Positions 31,894 to 43,000 of a DNA stretch of 64,000 bases are shown piece by piece; the first letter of the stretch is position 1, and each line of letters starts with the position of its first letter. A program made the position numbers and the translations under genes. The DNA comes from Bacteroidota bacterium (lineage in GTDB: Bacteria > Bacteroidota > Bacteroidia > Flavobacteriales > Flavobacteriaceae): NCBI GenBank assembly GCA_018829465.1, contig JAHJTN010000019.1:1-64000 (forward strand), given 5' to 3'. A model generated the notes under the pieces. It saw nothing but the letters and a program-made list of their open reading frames with translations, searched no databases and was not told the origin of the DNA.

Positions 31894-33015
31894 ATGAGAT
31901 TTATAGTATCTAGTTCATATTTGCTCAAAAACCTTCAATTGTTGGGCGGGGTTGTAAACAGCAACAACACCTTACCTATTTTAGACAATTTTCTCTTTGA
32001 GCTCGACCACGAGGAATTGGTTGTAAAAGCATCCGATTTAGAAACCACTATGGTGGCCTCTCTACAAGTAGAATCTGACGAAAAATCGAGTTTGGCTGTA
32101 CCGGCAAAATTGCTTTTAGACATCCTAAAAACCTTTCCGGAGCAACCGCTTACTTTTATCAGCGACGGTAAAAGCACCATCGAAATCAGTTCCAGTCAAG
32201 GAAAATATGCCATTGCCTACGTAGAGCCCGACGAATTTCCCAAAACTGTAGAACTCAGTGACACCGCAGCCATCACCCTCGACGGTGACGTGCTTTCTAC
32301 GGCCATCAGCAAAACCATCTTTGCAACCGGTAACGACGATATGCGGCCTGCCATGACAGGTGTATTCTTTCAGTTTTCTCAAGAATCACTTACCTTTGTA
32401 GCCACAGATGCGCACAAACTCGTAAAATATGTGCGCAAAGATTTAAAGGCATCGGATTTAGCAGAATTCATCATGCCTAAAAAACCATTGAACCTGCTCA
32501 AAAACACCCTAGACGGTAGCGAAAGCGAAGTAACCATCAATTACAACGCCAGCAATGCCAGTTTTTCTTTCGACAATATCACACTGATTTGCCGCCTGAT
32601 AGACGGCAAATATCCAAACTATGAAGCAGTAATTCCCAGAGAGAATCCAAATGTGTTGACCATAGAAAGAAATCAATTTTTGAATTCGGTGAGAAGGGTT
32701 TCCATCTTCTCCAACAAAACCACCCACCAAATACGTTTGAAGTTGGCAGGTGCCGAATTGCAAATATCAGCAGAAGACATCGACTATTCAAATAAAGCTG
32801 AAGAACGCTTAACTTGCGACTACCAAGGTGATGATATGCAAATTGGGTTCAACTCCCGATTTCTCTCCGACATGCTTAGCAACCTCAACACCCAAGAAGT
32901 GAGCTTAGAAATGTCTTTGCCCAACCGCGCAGGCATTCTCAAACCTATAGACGGCTTGGAAGAAGGCGAAGAAATTATGATGTTGGTGATGCCCGTGATG
33001 TTGAGTAGCCATTAA
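31894..33015 (+). CDS. dnaN: DNA polymerase III sliding clamp, beta subunit
   Basis: 373 residues, the normal clamp length of three ~120-residue domains: residues 1-120 (MRFIVSSSYLLKNLQLLGGVVNSNNTLPILDNF), 121-245 (FATGNDDMRPAMTGVFFQF with VATDAHKLVKY), and 246-373, ending in the family signature EEIMMLVMPVMLS. It encircles DNA and tethers the polymerase. ATG at 31894, its own promoter, and a terminator shortly after the stop. It is not next to dnaA here. Confidence 0.96.
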   Translation: MRFIVSSSYLLKNLQLLGGVVNSNNTLPILDNFLFELDHEELVVKASDLETTMVASLQVESDEKSSLAVPAKLLLDILKTFPEQPLTFISDGKSTIEISSSQGKYAIAYVEPDEFPKTVELSDTAAITLDGDVLSTAISKTIFATGNDDMRPAMTGVFFQFSQESLTFVATDAHKLVKYVRKDLKASDLAEFIMPKKPLNLLKNTLDGSESEVTINYNASNASFSFDNITLICRLIDGKYPNYEAVIPRENPNVLTIERNQFLNSVRRVSIFSNKTTHQIRLKLAGAELQISAEDIDYSNKAEERLTCDYQGDDMQIGFNSRFLSDMLSNLNTQEVSLEMSLPNRAGILKPIDGLEEGEEIMMLVMPVMLSSH

Positions 33016-33048
33016 ACTTCAATTCACATCATTTCCAAAATAAGATAC

Positions 33049-33080
33049 AATCCTGAAAGTTTTTTCAGGATTTTTTTTCA
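33049..33080 (+). terminator. Terminator after dnaN
   Basis: AATCCTGAAA (33049-33058) pairs with TTTCAGGATT (33063-33072), followed by eight T in total (33071-33078). Confidence 0.8.
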
Positions 33081-33231
33081 TACTATCGTTCTTCGTGTAT
33101 GGCTCGTTGCAGATAAAACAAAGAATAATTCCGAGTAAGTCGTAAAGCCAGCAAAAAAATCGCAAACTTTCGAGTCATTCACTTGTCCCGGATTGAAATA
33201 TGCACAGTGTTGTCAGTAGTATTTTTTTTCG

Positions 33232-33642
33232 CTATTTGAATTCTTCCCAATATTCTTTTGGTGTTACAATTCTCGTTTTGTTATAGATTTTCATTGTAAA
33301 ATCGTTAGTATTTCCAGTGATTAAAAAGTCCGCTTTAGAAATTTGAGCTAATTCTAAGAGTCTGTTGTCGGGTTTGTCTTTGATAATTTTCAGTATTTCA
33401 TTCGGCTCGTAGATTTCTGAAATTTCGCTTAACCTAGCAATAAAAAAGTCTGCATTTGTCTTAAAGTCCGCAAATTTTGAAAATTTTGGTCGGCTTAGAA
33501 CTTCTAAATATTCTTGAATAATTGGGTTTGAAATACAAATAATTGCGTTTCCATCAATACAATGTTCAACAATTAAATAGGGATAATTTTTTTGAATTAG
33601 GGAAGATACAATTACGTTGGTATCAAGAATTATTTTTTGCAT
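33232..33642 (-). CDS. PIN-domain toxin (putative VapC-like RNase)
   Basis: 136 residues of the PIN_3-like group. Acidic residues of the metal site: Asp7 in IILDTNVIVSSL, a Glu in NPIIQEYLEVLSRP, Asp in KDKPDNRLLELAQISKADFLITGNTNDF. Such toxins cut tRNA or mRNA. The start ATG (33642) lies 20 bp within the antitoxin gene. The pair is AT-rich and sits between dnaN and clpB as an insertion in core genome. Confidence 0.82.
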   Translation of the reverse strand: MQKIILDTNVIVSSLIQKNYPYLIVEHCIDGNAIICISNPIIQEYLEVLSRPKFSKFADFKTNADFFIARLSEISEIYEPNEILKIIKDKPDNRLLELAQISKADFLITGNTNDFTMKIYNKTRIVTPKEYWEEFK

Positions 33643-33850
33643 TCCTGTACGCTTTTATTTCGTCATCAATTTCTTCCTTTGTCATTTTGGAAAGTCCATA
33701 TTTATTAGCTAACTGAATGCTTTTTTCAAGAGTTTGTTTTGTTATTTTCTTTCCAATTATTTCAACCAGTTCAGTAAAAGACAAGGTGCTTTTATTCAAT
33801 CCCAATTGATTGAATTCGAAGTCCGATATTTGAATGTTTACAGATTTCAT
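33623..33850 (-). CDS. Antitoxin partner of the PIN toxin
   Basis: 75 residues: MKSVNIQISDFEFNQLGLNK, then a helical C-terminal part rich in Lys/Glu ending EEIDDEIKAYRNAKN. The size, the order (antitoxin first) and the 20-bp overlap with the toxin gene identify its role. The N-terminal strand and following helix could be a ribbon-helix-helix-like DNA-binding part; the C-terminus would wrap the toxin. ATG at 33850. Confidence 0.75.
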   Translation of the reverse strand: MKSVNIQISDFEFNQLGLNKSTLSFTELVEIIGKKITKQTLEKSIQLANKYGLSKMTKEEIDDEIKAYRNAKNNS

Positions 33851-34150
33851 AATTTTTATTTAAATTCAAATTTACGAAATTTTTACGATGTTTTTTTTTC
33901 GCATACTGGCAACTCATTGCTTTTTATTAAAAATGTGTTTATAGATGTAAATGAAAAATACCCCGAACGCAGTAGAAAAGCCCGACCTTTCAACTTAACA
34001 AAAAACAGGATTTCATGGGTATTGAACGCATCACCATCCGTCTAAGTCCTCAAATACTGTCATTTTGTCTGTATAAACCTGTGTTTTAAAGACAATATGT
34101 CGCCTTTTGGTCTTGGAACAAACTTTGACAGATTCAAAAAAAATAAAATC

Positions 34151-36754
34151 ATGAACTTAGATAAATTCACCATCAAGTCGCAGGAAGTTTTGCAACACGC
34201 ACAGCAACTTGCGCACCAATTGCAACATCAGCAGATAGAGAACGAACACCTCGTCAAATCCATTTTGGCTACCGACCAAAACGTGTTGCCTTTTCTGTTG
34301 AAAAAGCTCAACATCAATCCCAATCAGTTAGAAACCGTTTTAGACGCATCCCTAAAAAGCTTCTCTAAAGTTTCGGGAGGTCAAATCACGTTGTCTCGTG
34401 AAGCGACCACGGCTTTAAACGAAGCGGTAAGCATGGCCCAAAAAATGAAAGACGAATTTGTTTCTGTAGAGCATTTGCTTTTAGGCATTTTTAAAACCAA
34501 AAACAATGTTTCGCAGATGCTCAAAGATCAAGGCGTCACAGAAAAAGCTTTACAAGAGGCTATCTCCCAACTTCGCAAAGGTGAACGCGTCACCTCGGCA
34601 AGCGCAGAAGAAACCTACAATGCATTGGGAAAATATGCAAAGAACTTGAATCAGTTGGCCAACGAAGGTAAACTAGACCCAGTTATCGGTCGCGATGAAG
34701 AAATACGAAGGGTGCTTCAAATCCTCTCCCGCCGTACCAAAAACAACCCGATGCTGGTGGGCGAACCCGGGGTGGGAAAAACGGCCATAGCCGAAGGATT
34801 GGCTCACAGAATCATACAAGGAGACGTGCCCGAAAACTTAAAAGACAAAACCATTTTTTCCTTAGACATGGGCGCGCTTATAGCAGGTGCCAAATACAAA
34901 GGGGAATTTGAAGAAAGGCTCAAAGCCGTCATTAAGGAAGTAACCGGTGCTGATGGAAACATTGTTCTCTTTATAGATGAAATTCACACCCTAGTGGGAG
35001 CCGGCGCAGGCGAAGGGGCTATGGATGCCGCCAATATACTCAAACCGGCATTGGCGCGTGGCGAACTCAGAGCCATCGGCGCAACTACCCACGACGAATA
35101 CCAAAAGTACTTTGAAAAAGATAAAGCGCTGGAACGCCGTTTCCAAAAAATTGTGGTGGACGAACCCGATACGGAAAGTGCCATCTCCATTTTGCGCGGC
35201 ATCAAAGAAAAATACGAAACACATCACAAAGTGCGTATTAAAGATGAGGCCATTTTAGCCGCTGTAAACCTTTCAAACAGATACATTACCAACAGATTTT
35301 TACCCGACAAAGCCATCGATTTGATGGACGAAGCAGCCTCCAAACTCCGTATGGAAATCAATTCCAAACCTGAAGAATTGGATGTTATGGATCGGAAAAT
35401 CATGCAATTGGAAATTGAAATTGAGGCCATCAAACGCGAAAAAGACGAAGCCAAACTCAAAATACTGCATTTGGAATTGGCAAATCTCAAAGAATCGCGT
35501 AATGAGATTTTTGCCCGGTGGCAGCAAGAAAAAGAAGTGGTTGACAACATTCAATCGCTCAAAGAAGCCATTGAAAACCACAAATTGGAGGCTGAACGCG
35601 CCGAACGCGAAGGCGATTACGGAAAAGTTGCTGAATTGCGATACGGGAAAATCAAAGAATCGCAAGAAAAGCTCACCATACTAGAAAGCCAATTGGCCGA
35701 AAATCAAAAATCTTCATCCTTAATTAAGGAAGAAGTTACAGCCGAAGACATCGCAGAAGTGGTCGCCAAATGGACAGGCATACCCGTGACTAAGATGTTG
35801 CAAAGCGACAGGGAAAAACTGCTCCATCTCGAAAACGAACTGCACAAACGCGTGGTGGGCCAAGAAGAAGCCATCGTGGCTGTTTCCGATGCCATTAGAA
35901 GAAGTAGAGCCGGATTACAAGACGCCCAAAGACCTATCGGTTCTTTCTTGTTTTTGGGTACAACAGGTGTAGGCAAAACCGAACTTGCCAAAGCACTGGC
36001 CACCTATCTTTTTGATGATGAAAACGCCATGACACGTATAGACATGAGCGAATATCAAGAAAGACACTCCGTTAGCAGGCTCGTAGGCGCGCCTCCGGGT
36101 TATGTAGGTTACGACGAAGGCGGACAACTCACCGAAGCCGTTCGCAAAAAACCCTACTCCGTAGTGTTGTTGGATGAAATTGAGAAAGCACATCCGGATA
36201 CCTTCAACATCTTGTTGCAGGTATTGGACGAAGGCCGCCTCACAGACAATAAAGGCCGATTGGCCGATTTTAAAAACACTATTATCATCATGACGTCCAA
36301 TTTGGGCAGCCATATCATTCAGGAAAAATTCGAAAACTTTAAAGGCGCTGTGGAAACCGCTGCCGAAGTTGCCAAAGAGGAAGTTTTGGGCTTGCTCAAA
36401 CAAACCGTTAGACCCGAATTTCTGAATCGAATTGATGATGTAATCATGTTTACGCCTCTGTTTGAGAAAGACATCAGGCAGATTGTGCGTTTGCAGTTGA
36501 ACTTGCTGTCCAAACGTTTGATGACACAACACATCACGCTCGACGCAACAGAAGAAGCTGTTTCTTGGTTGTCTGAACGCGGTTATGACCCGCAATACGG
36601 CGCACGCCCCGTTAAAAGACTCATCCAAAAAGAGGTGTTAAACAAAATGTCTAAAGAAATTCTCTCCGGTAATATTTCAACGGACAGCGTGGTATTGCTC
36701 GATGCTTTTGACGATCAACTCGTCATGAGAAACCAACCAAGTGTGTCTGTGTAG
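34151..36754 (+). CDS. clpB: ClpB disaggregase
   Basis: 867 residues from the ATG at 34151; an upstream in-frame extension is not part of the family. N-domain (Clp repeats) 1-150; NBD1 with Walker [14 protein letters not shown] (about 205-217) and Walker [22 protein letters not shown]; coiled-coil middle domain about 400-520 that sets ClpB apart from ClpA/C; NBD2 with [15 protein letters not shown] and [18 protein letters not shown]-terminal [16 protein letters not shown]. With DnaK it rescues aggregated proteins after heat stress. A terminator follows the stop. No CIRCE element was seen upstream. Confidence 0.97.
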   Translation: MNLDKFTIKSQEVLQHAQQLAHQLQHQQIENEHLVKSILATDQNVLPFLLKKLNINPNQLETVLDASLKSFSKVSGGQITLSREATTALNEAVSMAQKMKDEFVSVEHLLLGIFKTKNNVSQMLKDQGVTEKALQEAISQLRKGERVTSASAEETYNALGKYAKNLNQLANEGKLDPVIGRDEEIRRVLQILSRRTKNNPMLVGEPGVGKTAIAEGLAHRIIQGDVPENLKDKTIFSLDMGALIAGAKYKGEFEERLKAVIKEVTGADGNIVLFIDEIHTLVGAGAGEGAMDAANILKPALARGELRAIGATTHDEYQKYFEKDKALERRFQKIVVDEPDTESAISILRGIKEKYETHHKVRIKDEAILAAVNLSNRYITNRFLPDKAIDLMDEAASKLRMEINSKPEELDVMDRKIMQLEIEIEAIKREKDEAKLKILHLELANLKESRNEIFARWQQEKEVVDNIQSLKEAIENHKLEAERAEREGDYGKVAELRYGKIKESQEKLTILESQLAENQKSSSLIKEEVTAEDIAEVVAKWTGIPVTKMLQSDREKLLHLENELHKRVVGQEEAIVAVSDAIRRSRAGLQDAQRPIGSFLFLGTTGVGKTELAKALATYLFDDENAMTRIDMSEYQERHSVSRLVGAPPGYVGYDEGGQLTEAVRKKPYSVVLLDEIEKAHPDTFNILLQVLDEGRLTDNKGRLADFKNTIIIMTSNLGSHIIQEKFENFKGAVETAAEVAKEEVLGLLKQTVRPEFLNRIDDVIMFTPLFEKDIRQIVRLQLNLLSKRLMTQHITLDATEEAVSWLSERGYDPQYGARPVKRLIQKEVLNKMSKEILSGNISTDSVVLLDAFDDQLVMRNQPSVSV

Positions 36755-36771
36755 GGCAAAACACGATTCCC

Positions 36772-36806
36772 AAATCCCACAGTTGGTTTGCTGCTGTGGG
36801 ATTTTT
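36772..36806 (+). terminator. Terminator after clpB
   Basis: AAATCCCACAG (36772-36782) pairs with CTGTGGGATTT (36794-36804), 11 bp, followed by TTTTT (36802-36806). Confidence 0.85.
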
Positions 36807-36840
36807 GCTTGTGCACCACAGCTAAGTCTCAAATTTAAAA

Positions 36841-36848
36841 TACCTTTG
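36841..36848 (+). promoter_or_regulatory. Promoter -7 element TACCTTTG for the RsmB-type gene
   Basis: Exact TAnnTTTG match 18 bp before the ATG at 36867. Confidence 0.45.
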
Positions 36849-36866
36849 CCAAAATTCAAAAAAAAA

Positions 36867-38081
36867 ATGAGGCTTCATCGAAACTTGGTTTTTGCCGTGA
36901 TAGACGGTTTGTCACAAATTTTTAACGAAGGACAATATGCCGACAGGGTGGTAGAAAAACTTTTGAAACGCGACAAGCGTTGGGGCGCACGCGACCGCGG
37001 TTTTGTAGCCGAAACTACCTACGAAATTGTCCGTTGGAAAAGACTCTACGCAGAAATAGCTGAAGTGAAAGAACCCTTTGACAGGGACAAACTATGGCGA
37101 ATTTTCGCCGTTTGGGCGGTGTTGCGAGGTATTCATTTACCCGATTGGAAATATTTTGAAGATACACCGGTCAGGCGGATTAAGGGGAAATTTGATGAAC
37201 TTTCCAAAATCAGAAAGTTTAAAGAATCTATCCCCGATTGGCTCGATGAATTGGGTGTAAAAGAATTAGGCGAAGCCGTATGGACGCGCGAAATTGCTGC
37301 GCTAAATGCCACCGCCGATGTGATTTTGCGAGTCAATCAATTAAAAACAGATCTGAAAAATTTGCAAAAAAACCTAGCTGAAGCAGGTATAGAAACCGAA
37401 ACTATCGCCAAATATCCTGATGCGCTCAAACTCAAAGAGCGCGCCAATGTTTTTAATACAGACGCTTTTCAAAAAGGTTTTTTTGAAGTGCAAGACGCAT
37501 CTTCGCAACTGGTAGCCGATTTTCTCCAAGTAGAAAAAGGTATGCGGGTTTGCGATGCATGCGCAGGTGCCGGTGGCAAAAGCCTTCACTTGGCTTCGCT
37601 TATGGAAAACAAAGGACAGGTCATCGCCCTCGATATTTATGAAAACAAACTTCACGAGTTAAAAAGACGCGCCAAACGCGCCGGAGCCCATAACATAGAA
37701 ACACGCCTGATCGATTCTAACAAGGTCATTAAAAAATTAGATCAAAAAATAGATCGCCTACTTATAGACGCACCTTGTACCGGTTTGGGCGTACTCAGAA
37801 GAAACCCGGATGCGAAATGGAAACTGCAACCGCAATTTCTGGAAAACATACAAAAAACACAAATGGAAATATTGACCGGATATGCCAGAATGGTCAAGCC
37901 GGGTGGCAAATTGGTCTATGCAACTTGTTCCATTTTACCTTCAGAAAACCGCCATCAGATCAATTATTTCCTGCAATCTGAAATGGGAAAATCATTCGTT
38001 TTGGAAGATGAAAAAAAAATATTTCCGTCCGAAGGTTTCGATGGATTCTATATGGCCAGGCTTTCAAAAAATCAAATTTAA
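36867..38081 (+). CDS. RsmB/NOP2-family rRNA m5C methyltransferase
   Basis: 404 residues from the ATG at 36867. The N-terminal third (helical, NusB-like RNA-binding region typical of RsmB) precedes a class I methyltransferase: VCDACAGAGGKSLHLASLM (SAM motif I, about 228-246), VIALDIYENKL, LIDAPCTGLGVLRRNPDAKW (motif IV with one Cys), and KLVYATCSILPSENRHQI (motif VI with the nucleophilic Cys). It makes 5-methylcytosine in RNA, probably 16S rRNA. Which cytosine cannot be told from sequence alone. Confidence 0.9.
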   Translation: MRLHRNLVFAVIDGLSQIFNEGQYADRVVEKLLKRDKRWGARDRGFVAETTYEIVRWKRLYAEIAEVKEPFDRDKLWRIFAVWAVLRGIHLPDWKYFEDTPVRRIKGKFDELSKIRKFKESIPDWLDELGVKELGEAVWTREIAALNATADVILRVNQLKTDLKNLQKNLAEAGIETETIAKYPDALKLKERANVFNTDAFQKGFFEVQDASSQLVADFLQVEKGMRVCDACAGAGGKSLHLASLMENKGQVIALDIYENKLHELKRRAKRAGAHNIETRLIDSNKVIKKLDQKIDRLLIDAPCTGLGVLRRNPDAKWKLQPQFLENIQKTQMEILTGYARMVKPGGKLVYATCSILPSENRHQINYFLQSEMGKSFVLEDEKKIFPSEGFDGFYMARLSKNQI

Positions 38082-38199
38082 ATGTTAGATTCAGGTGTTT
38101 TATTCCGTTAAATTTTCGTTTTCTTAATGAAAATTAATGCAACTTTTTAACATTAATTTCTATATTCGCAAGCCAAGTTTTTAAGCAAAAGCAACCTCT

Positions 38200-40026
38200 A
38201 TGAAATTAAAATTACTCTCGTTTTTATTGTTTGTTTCTCTTTTTGTTAGTGCCCAACAAGCCTATTACAACGATGTGAACCTCACGCTTACAGGCATTCC
38301 GCTTCGCGATGCATTGGCCACCAAGGTCATCAGCACACATACCAAAGTGCTCGACTACACGCCGGGCGTTTGGGAAGCTGACCGGATTGTTGACCTCGAC
38401 CCGGACGACCCAACACTCTCCAAAGTTCTGTTGATCTATGGTTTTGATGACACTGATGGCAGCATAATCAATGACCGGACGCGCGATAAAAACAACAACG
38501 GTGGAAATGTAGGCCAATGGAACCGGGAGCATGTCTATCCGCAATCAACCGGTGGGTTTGACACAAGTCCCGGGCCGGGGACAGACGTTCACCACGTCCG
38601 GGCCTCCGATGTGCAATTCAATGGGCAAAGGAACAACCTTCCCTTTGTGGCAGGAAGTGGCAATGCCGGTGTTGTGGGCAGCGGTTGGTATCCCGGTGAC
38701 GAATGGAAAGGCGACATAGCCCGGATGATTATGTATATGTATTTGCGCTACGGAAACCAAACTCTGCCAAGCAATGTCTCTATTGGAAATATCAACAGCG
38801 TCGATGCCAATATGATAGATTTATTGTTGCAATGGAATGCCGAAGATCCGGTTTCTCAAGTAGAAGACAACCGGAACAACTATTTGGAAAATGCTTCAAA
38901 TACTTACGGGCAAGGCAACCGGAACCCTTTTATAGACGAACCTTTTTTGGCAACGCGTATTTGGGGCGGCCCTGCTGCCGAAGACCGTTGGGGCATTTTT
39001 TCTGTTGCACCCGACACTACACCGCCGTCTGTGCCAAATGGTCTTACCGCATCCAACGTTACTGCCACTTCACTTTCCCTCAGTTGGAATGCATCTACCG
39101 ATGATACTGAAGTCACAGGTTATGAGGTTTTTCAAAACGGGTCATCTATAGGAACAACCCCCACCACTTCTCTAAATGTGACAAGCCTGACCGCCTCTAC
39201 TACTTATACTTTCACGGTCACTGCTTTCGATGCGGCAAGCAATACCTCTTTACCGAGTGCAGCACTACAAGTGACGACTGCCTCTTCCGGCGGCAGCAAC
39301 ACCCCCGATTTGTTTTTCTCTGAATATGTGGAAGGCTCTTCCAACAACAAAGCATTGGAAATTGCCAATTTTACGGGTGCTGCAGTGGATTTATCCGTGT
39401 ACACCATTCAAAAACAAGCCAACGGGGCAAATGCTTGGGGAAGTTCTTATTCATTTACAACACCAACTTTGGCCGATGGTTCGGTTTTGGTCGTTGCAAA
39501 CAGCCTGTCAAACCCGACACTTTTGGGTTTAGCCGATGAAATCAAGTCCGGGGCGCCACTCGATTTCAATGGAAACGACCCGGTTGGCCTATTCAAAAAT
39601 GGGGTCTTGATTGATATTATCGGTACGTTTAACGATACGGCAAACTTTTCTATCAACGAAACCATGCGCAGAAAATCAACCGTCACTTCGCCCAACGTTG
39701 TTTTTGATAAAGTTGCAGAATGGGATGTTTTTCCGTCCGATACTTTTGACGGTTTGGCAAACCACACGCTCTCCACAAGTGATTTTTCCACAACCGGTTT
39801 CAAAATGTTTCCCAATCCGGTGTCAGGCGGCCTCTTGTTTATCCAAACGCAACAGCTTATTTCCCAAATCACTATCTATAATATTTTGGGCCAAGAGGTT
39901 TTACGGTTCAACCAACCCGAAAAAGACAAGCCTTTGTCTGTGAGCAGCCTTAAAAAAGGGATTTACTTAGCCAAAATAGCATTGGAAAATGCGCAAACCA
40001 TCACCCGAAAAATCATCGTCAACTAA
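38200..40026 (+). CDS. Secreted endonuclease I-family nuclease with FN3, LTD and type IX sorting domains
   Basis: 608 residues. Signal peptide 1-18 (cleavage near VSAQ). The endonuclease I domain (about 20-270) has the metal-binding WNREHVYPQS and DVHHVRASD motifs. A fibronectin type III domain follows (about 278-365, PPSVPNGLTASNVTATSLSLSW), then a lamin-tail-like domain (about 370-510, LFFSEYVEGSSNNKALEIANF). The C-terminal ~75 residues (FKMFPNPVSG, ITIYNILGQEV, LKKGIYLAKI) form a type A sorting domain, sending it through the type IX system. It probably digests extracellular DNA for nutrients. No operon partner. Confidence 0.92.
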   Translation: MKLKLLSFLLFVSLFVSAQQAYYNDVNLTLTGIPLRDALATKVISTHTKVLDYTPGVWEADRIVDLDPDDPTLSKVLLIYGFDDTDGSIINDRTRDKNNNGGNVGQWNREHVYPQSTGGFDTSPGPGTDVHHVRASDVQFNGQRNNLPFVAGSGNAGVVGSGWYPGDEWKGDIARMIMYMYLRYGNQTLPSNVSIGNINSVDANMIDLLLQWNAEDPVSQVEDNRNNYLENASNTYGQGNRNPFIDEPFLATRIWGGPAAEDRWGIFSVAPDTTPPSVPNGLTASNVTATSLSLSWNASTDDTEVTGYEVFQNGSSIGTTPTTSLNVTSLTASTTYTFTVTAFDAASNTSLPSAALQVTTASSGGSNTPDLFFSEYVEGSSNNKALEIANFTGAAVDLSVYTIQKQANGANAWGSSYSFTTPTLADGSVLVVANSLSNPTLLGLADEIKSGAPLDFNGNDPVGLFKNGVLIDIIGTFNDTANFSINETMRRKSTVTSPNVVFDKVAEWDVFPSDTFDGLANHTLSTSDFSTTGFKMFPNPVSGGLLFIQTQQLISQITIYNILGQEVLRFNQPEKDKPLSVSSLKKGIYLAKIALENAQTITRKIIVN

Positions 40027-40052
40027 TCTGTTTTTAAGCCTTAAACTTTATG

Positions 40053-40084
40053 CGGAAATACGTACTTTTGAAGGCGTATTTCCG
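40053..40084. promoter_or_regulatory. Inverted repeat around the purL promoter element
   Basis: CGGAAATACG (40053-40062) and CGTATTTCCG (40075-40084) form a perfect 10-bp inverted repeat. Its 12-nt centre holds TACTTTTG (40063-40070), an exact TAnnTTTG -7 element, 27 bp before the purL ATG. It may be an operator overlapping the promoter, or the terminator hairpin of the nuclease gene that happens to contain it. Confidence 0.5.
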
Positions 40085-40097
40085 TAAGATTTTATAG

Positions 40098-43000
40098 ATG
40101 ATTTATTTTTTTGAAAATCAAAACCGTACGGTCTATGCCGTGCAAACGATTGTCCAACTTTCAACGGCTGATTTTTCTAAATTGGCATGGCTATTTGGCG
40201 GCGAACTGCTCAAATCTGCATCAACAAACATCCCCCAAACGTCCCTCGACGGTTTTTTTGTAGGCCCGCGTGCCGCCATGATTACCCCTTGGAGCACCAA
40301 TGCAGTCGAAATCACCCAAAATATGGCGGTTGAAGGGATTGTCCGGATTGAAGAATTTCAAAAAGTGGACGAAACTTTTTCGGGCTTTGACCCGATGCTC
40401 TTTCAAAAATACAGTCAACTTCATCAGGATATTTTTGACATCCACCTGCAGCCCGAAGCGGTTTTGGAAATCGACGACATCGCAGCATACAACCAAAAAG
40501 AGGGATTGTCTTTGAACGAAGACGAGGTTGATTACCTGCAAAAACTTTCGCTCAAATTGGGTAGGAAACTCACAGATTCTGAAGTTTTCGGATTCTCTCA
40601 AGTAAATTCCGAACACTGCCGCCACAAAATTTTCAACGGTACTTTTGTGATTGATGGCCAAGAAAAACCGGGTTCGCTTTTCAAACTGATCAAAAAAACT
40701 TCCGAAGCATATCCCAACGGCATCGTTTCAGCCTATAAAGACAATGTGGCTTTTGTGAAAGGGCCAAAAGTGACACAATTCGCTCCAAAATCGCCGGACA
40801 AGCCCGATTTTTACCAAGAAAAGGTTTTTGATTCGGTGCTTTCCTTAAAGGCTGAAACGCATAATTTTCCAACCACAGTTGAACCCTTTAATGGTGCGGC
40901 AACCGGTTCGGGTGGCGAAATCCGCGACCGCCTGGCCGGTGGGCAAGGCTCAATTCCTTTGGCAGGAACAGCCGTTTACATGACGGCTTATTCCCGGCTC
41001 AAAAACGACCGGCCTTGGGAAAACGGGATGCCTGCCCGGAAATGGCTCTACCAAACGCCTTTGGACATTCTCATCAAGGCTTCCAACGGTGCTTCCGATT
41101 TTGGCAATAAATTCGGGCAACCGCTCATCGCGGGTTCACTATTTACGTTTGAACACGAGGAACACAACCGCAAGCTCGGTTTCGACAAAGTCATCATGCT
41201 GGCAGGTGGTGTCGGCTATGGCAAAGCCAATCAGGCACAAAAACATACACCCAAACCGACCGATGATGTTGTCCTGCTCGGCGGCGACAACTACCGGATC
41301 GGGATGGGCGGTGCGGCAGTTTCCTCAGCCGATACGGGCGAATTTCACAGCGGCATCGAACTCAACGCCGTGCAACGTTCCAATCCGGAGATGCAAAAAC
41401 GGGTAGCTAATGCGGTTCGTGGCATGGTAGAAAGCGATGTAAACCCCATTGTTTCCATCCACGACCACGGTGCGGGCGGACACCTCAACTGCCTGTCGGA
41501 ATTGGTGGAAGAAACCGGTGGCATCATCGATTTAGACAAACTTCCCATCGGCGACCCAACGCTTTCTGCCAAAGAAATCATCGGGAATGAATCGCAGGAA
41601 CGCATGGGTTTGGTCATAGCCAAAAAAGATACGGAAACCCTCAAAAGAATCGCCTTGCGCGAGCGTTCGCCATTTTATGTGGTGGGCGAAGTGACAGGCG
41701 ACCATCGGTTCGTGTTTCAATCCAAAACAAAAGGGCAAAAACCGATGGATTTGGCCTTGTCTGAAATGTTTGGCAGCTCGCCCAAAACTTTTATGCACGA
41801 CCGGACGGTTGACAGAAAATATGAAACTGTCTCTTATGCTGAAACTGAAATCAAAAATTATACCGCTCAAATCCTCAAACTCGAAGCCGTTGCCTGCAAA
41901 GATTGGCTGACCAACAAGGTCGATCGTTGTGTGGGTGGACGCGTGGCCAAGCAACAATGCGCCGGACCGTTGCAGTTGCCACTAAACAATGTGGGTGTCA
42001 TGGCATTGGATTATAAAGGCAAAAACGGTATCGCCACTTCCATTGGCCATTCACCGGTTTCCGCTTTGATTGATGCCACAGCCGGCAGCCGAAACAGCAT
42101 AGCCGAAGCCCTGACCAACATCGTATGGGCTCCTTTGGAAAACGGGCTCAAAAGCGTGTCGCTTTCCGCCAATTGGATGTGGCCTTGCCGCAACGAGGGC
42201 GAAGATGCGCGTTTGTATGAAGCTGTGCAGGCCTGTTCGGATTTTGCCATCGCATTGGGCATCAACATTCCTACCGGAAAAGATTCGCTGTCGATGAAAC
42301 AAAAATACCCCGACGGTGATGTCATCGCACCCGGAACGGTCATTATTTCTGCGGCGGGACATTGTTCGGACATTCAAAATATCGTGGAACCGGTTTTTCA
42401 AAAAAACGCGGGCTCGGTTTACTACATTAATTTTTCACAAGACGATTTTAAATTGGGCGGTTCGTCCTTTGCGCAAACGCAAAACAAGGTAGGCGAAGAA
42501 GCCCCAGATATTCAAAACCCTGATTTTTTCAAAAAAGCATTTGAAGCAGTTCAGCAATTGATCAAAGACCATCAAATTGTAGCCGGACACGACATCGGTA
42601 GCGGCGGGTTGATAACCACGCTTTTGGAAATGTGTTTTGCCGATACAAACATAGGGGCGCAAATCAGTTTCAAAGATCTTTGGGAGAAAGATTTGGTCAA
42701 GATTTTGTTCTCAGAAAACATCGGCATCGTGGTGCAAGCGAAAAACGATGTTGCTTTTGAAAGCAAACTCAAAAATGAAGGTATCGAATTTTTCAAAATC
42801 GGAACGGTCGATGCTTCAGCAACCTTGTCCATCGACGGACGAGTATTCGACATACCGCAATTCAGGGATATTTGGTTTGAAACATCCTATTTGTTAGACC
42901 GCAACCAAACGCAAAATAACAAGGCGGAAGAGCGGTTTCGGAATTATAAAAACCAACCGTTGGTGTATGCATTTCCGAAGCAATTTACGGGTGATATAAA

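Noticed and set aside
35915-36628. Long open frame (237 codons) antisense to clpB.
   Set aside because: It lies wholly within clpB, has no family resemblance and reflects clpB codon usage.
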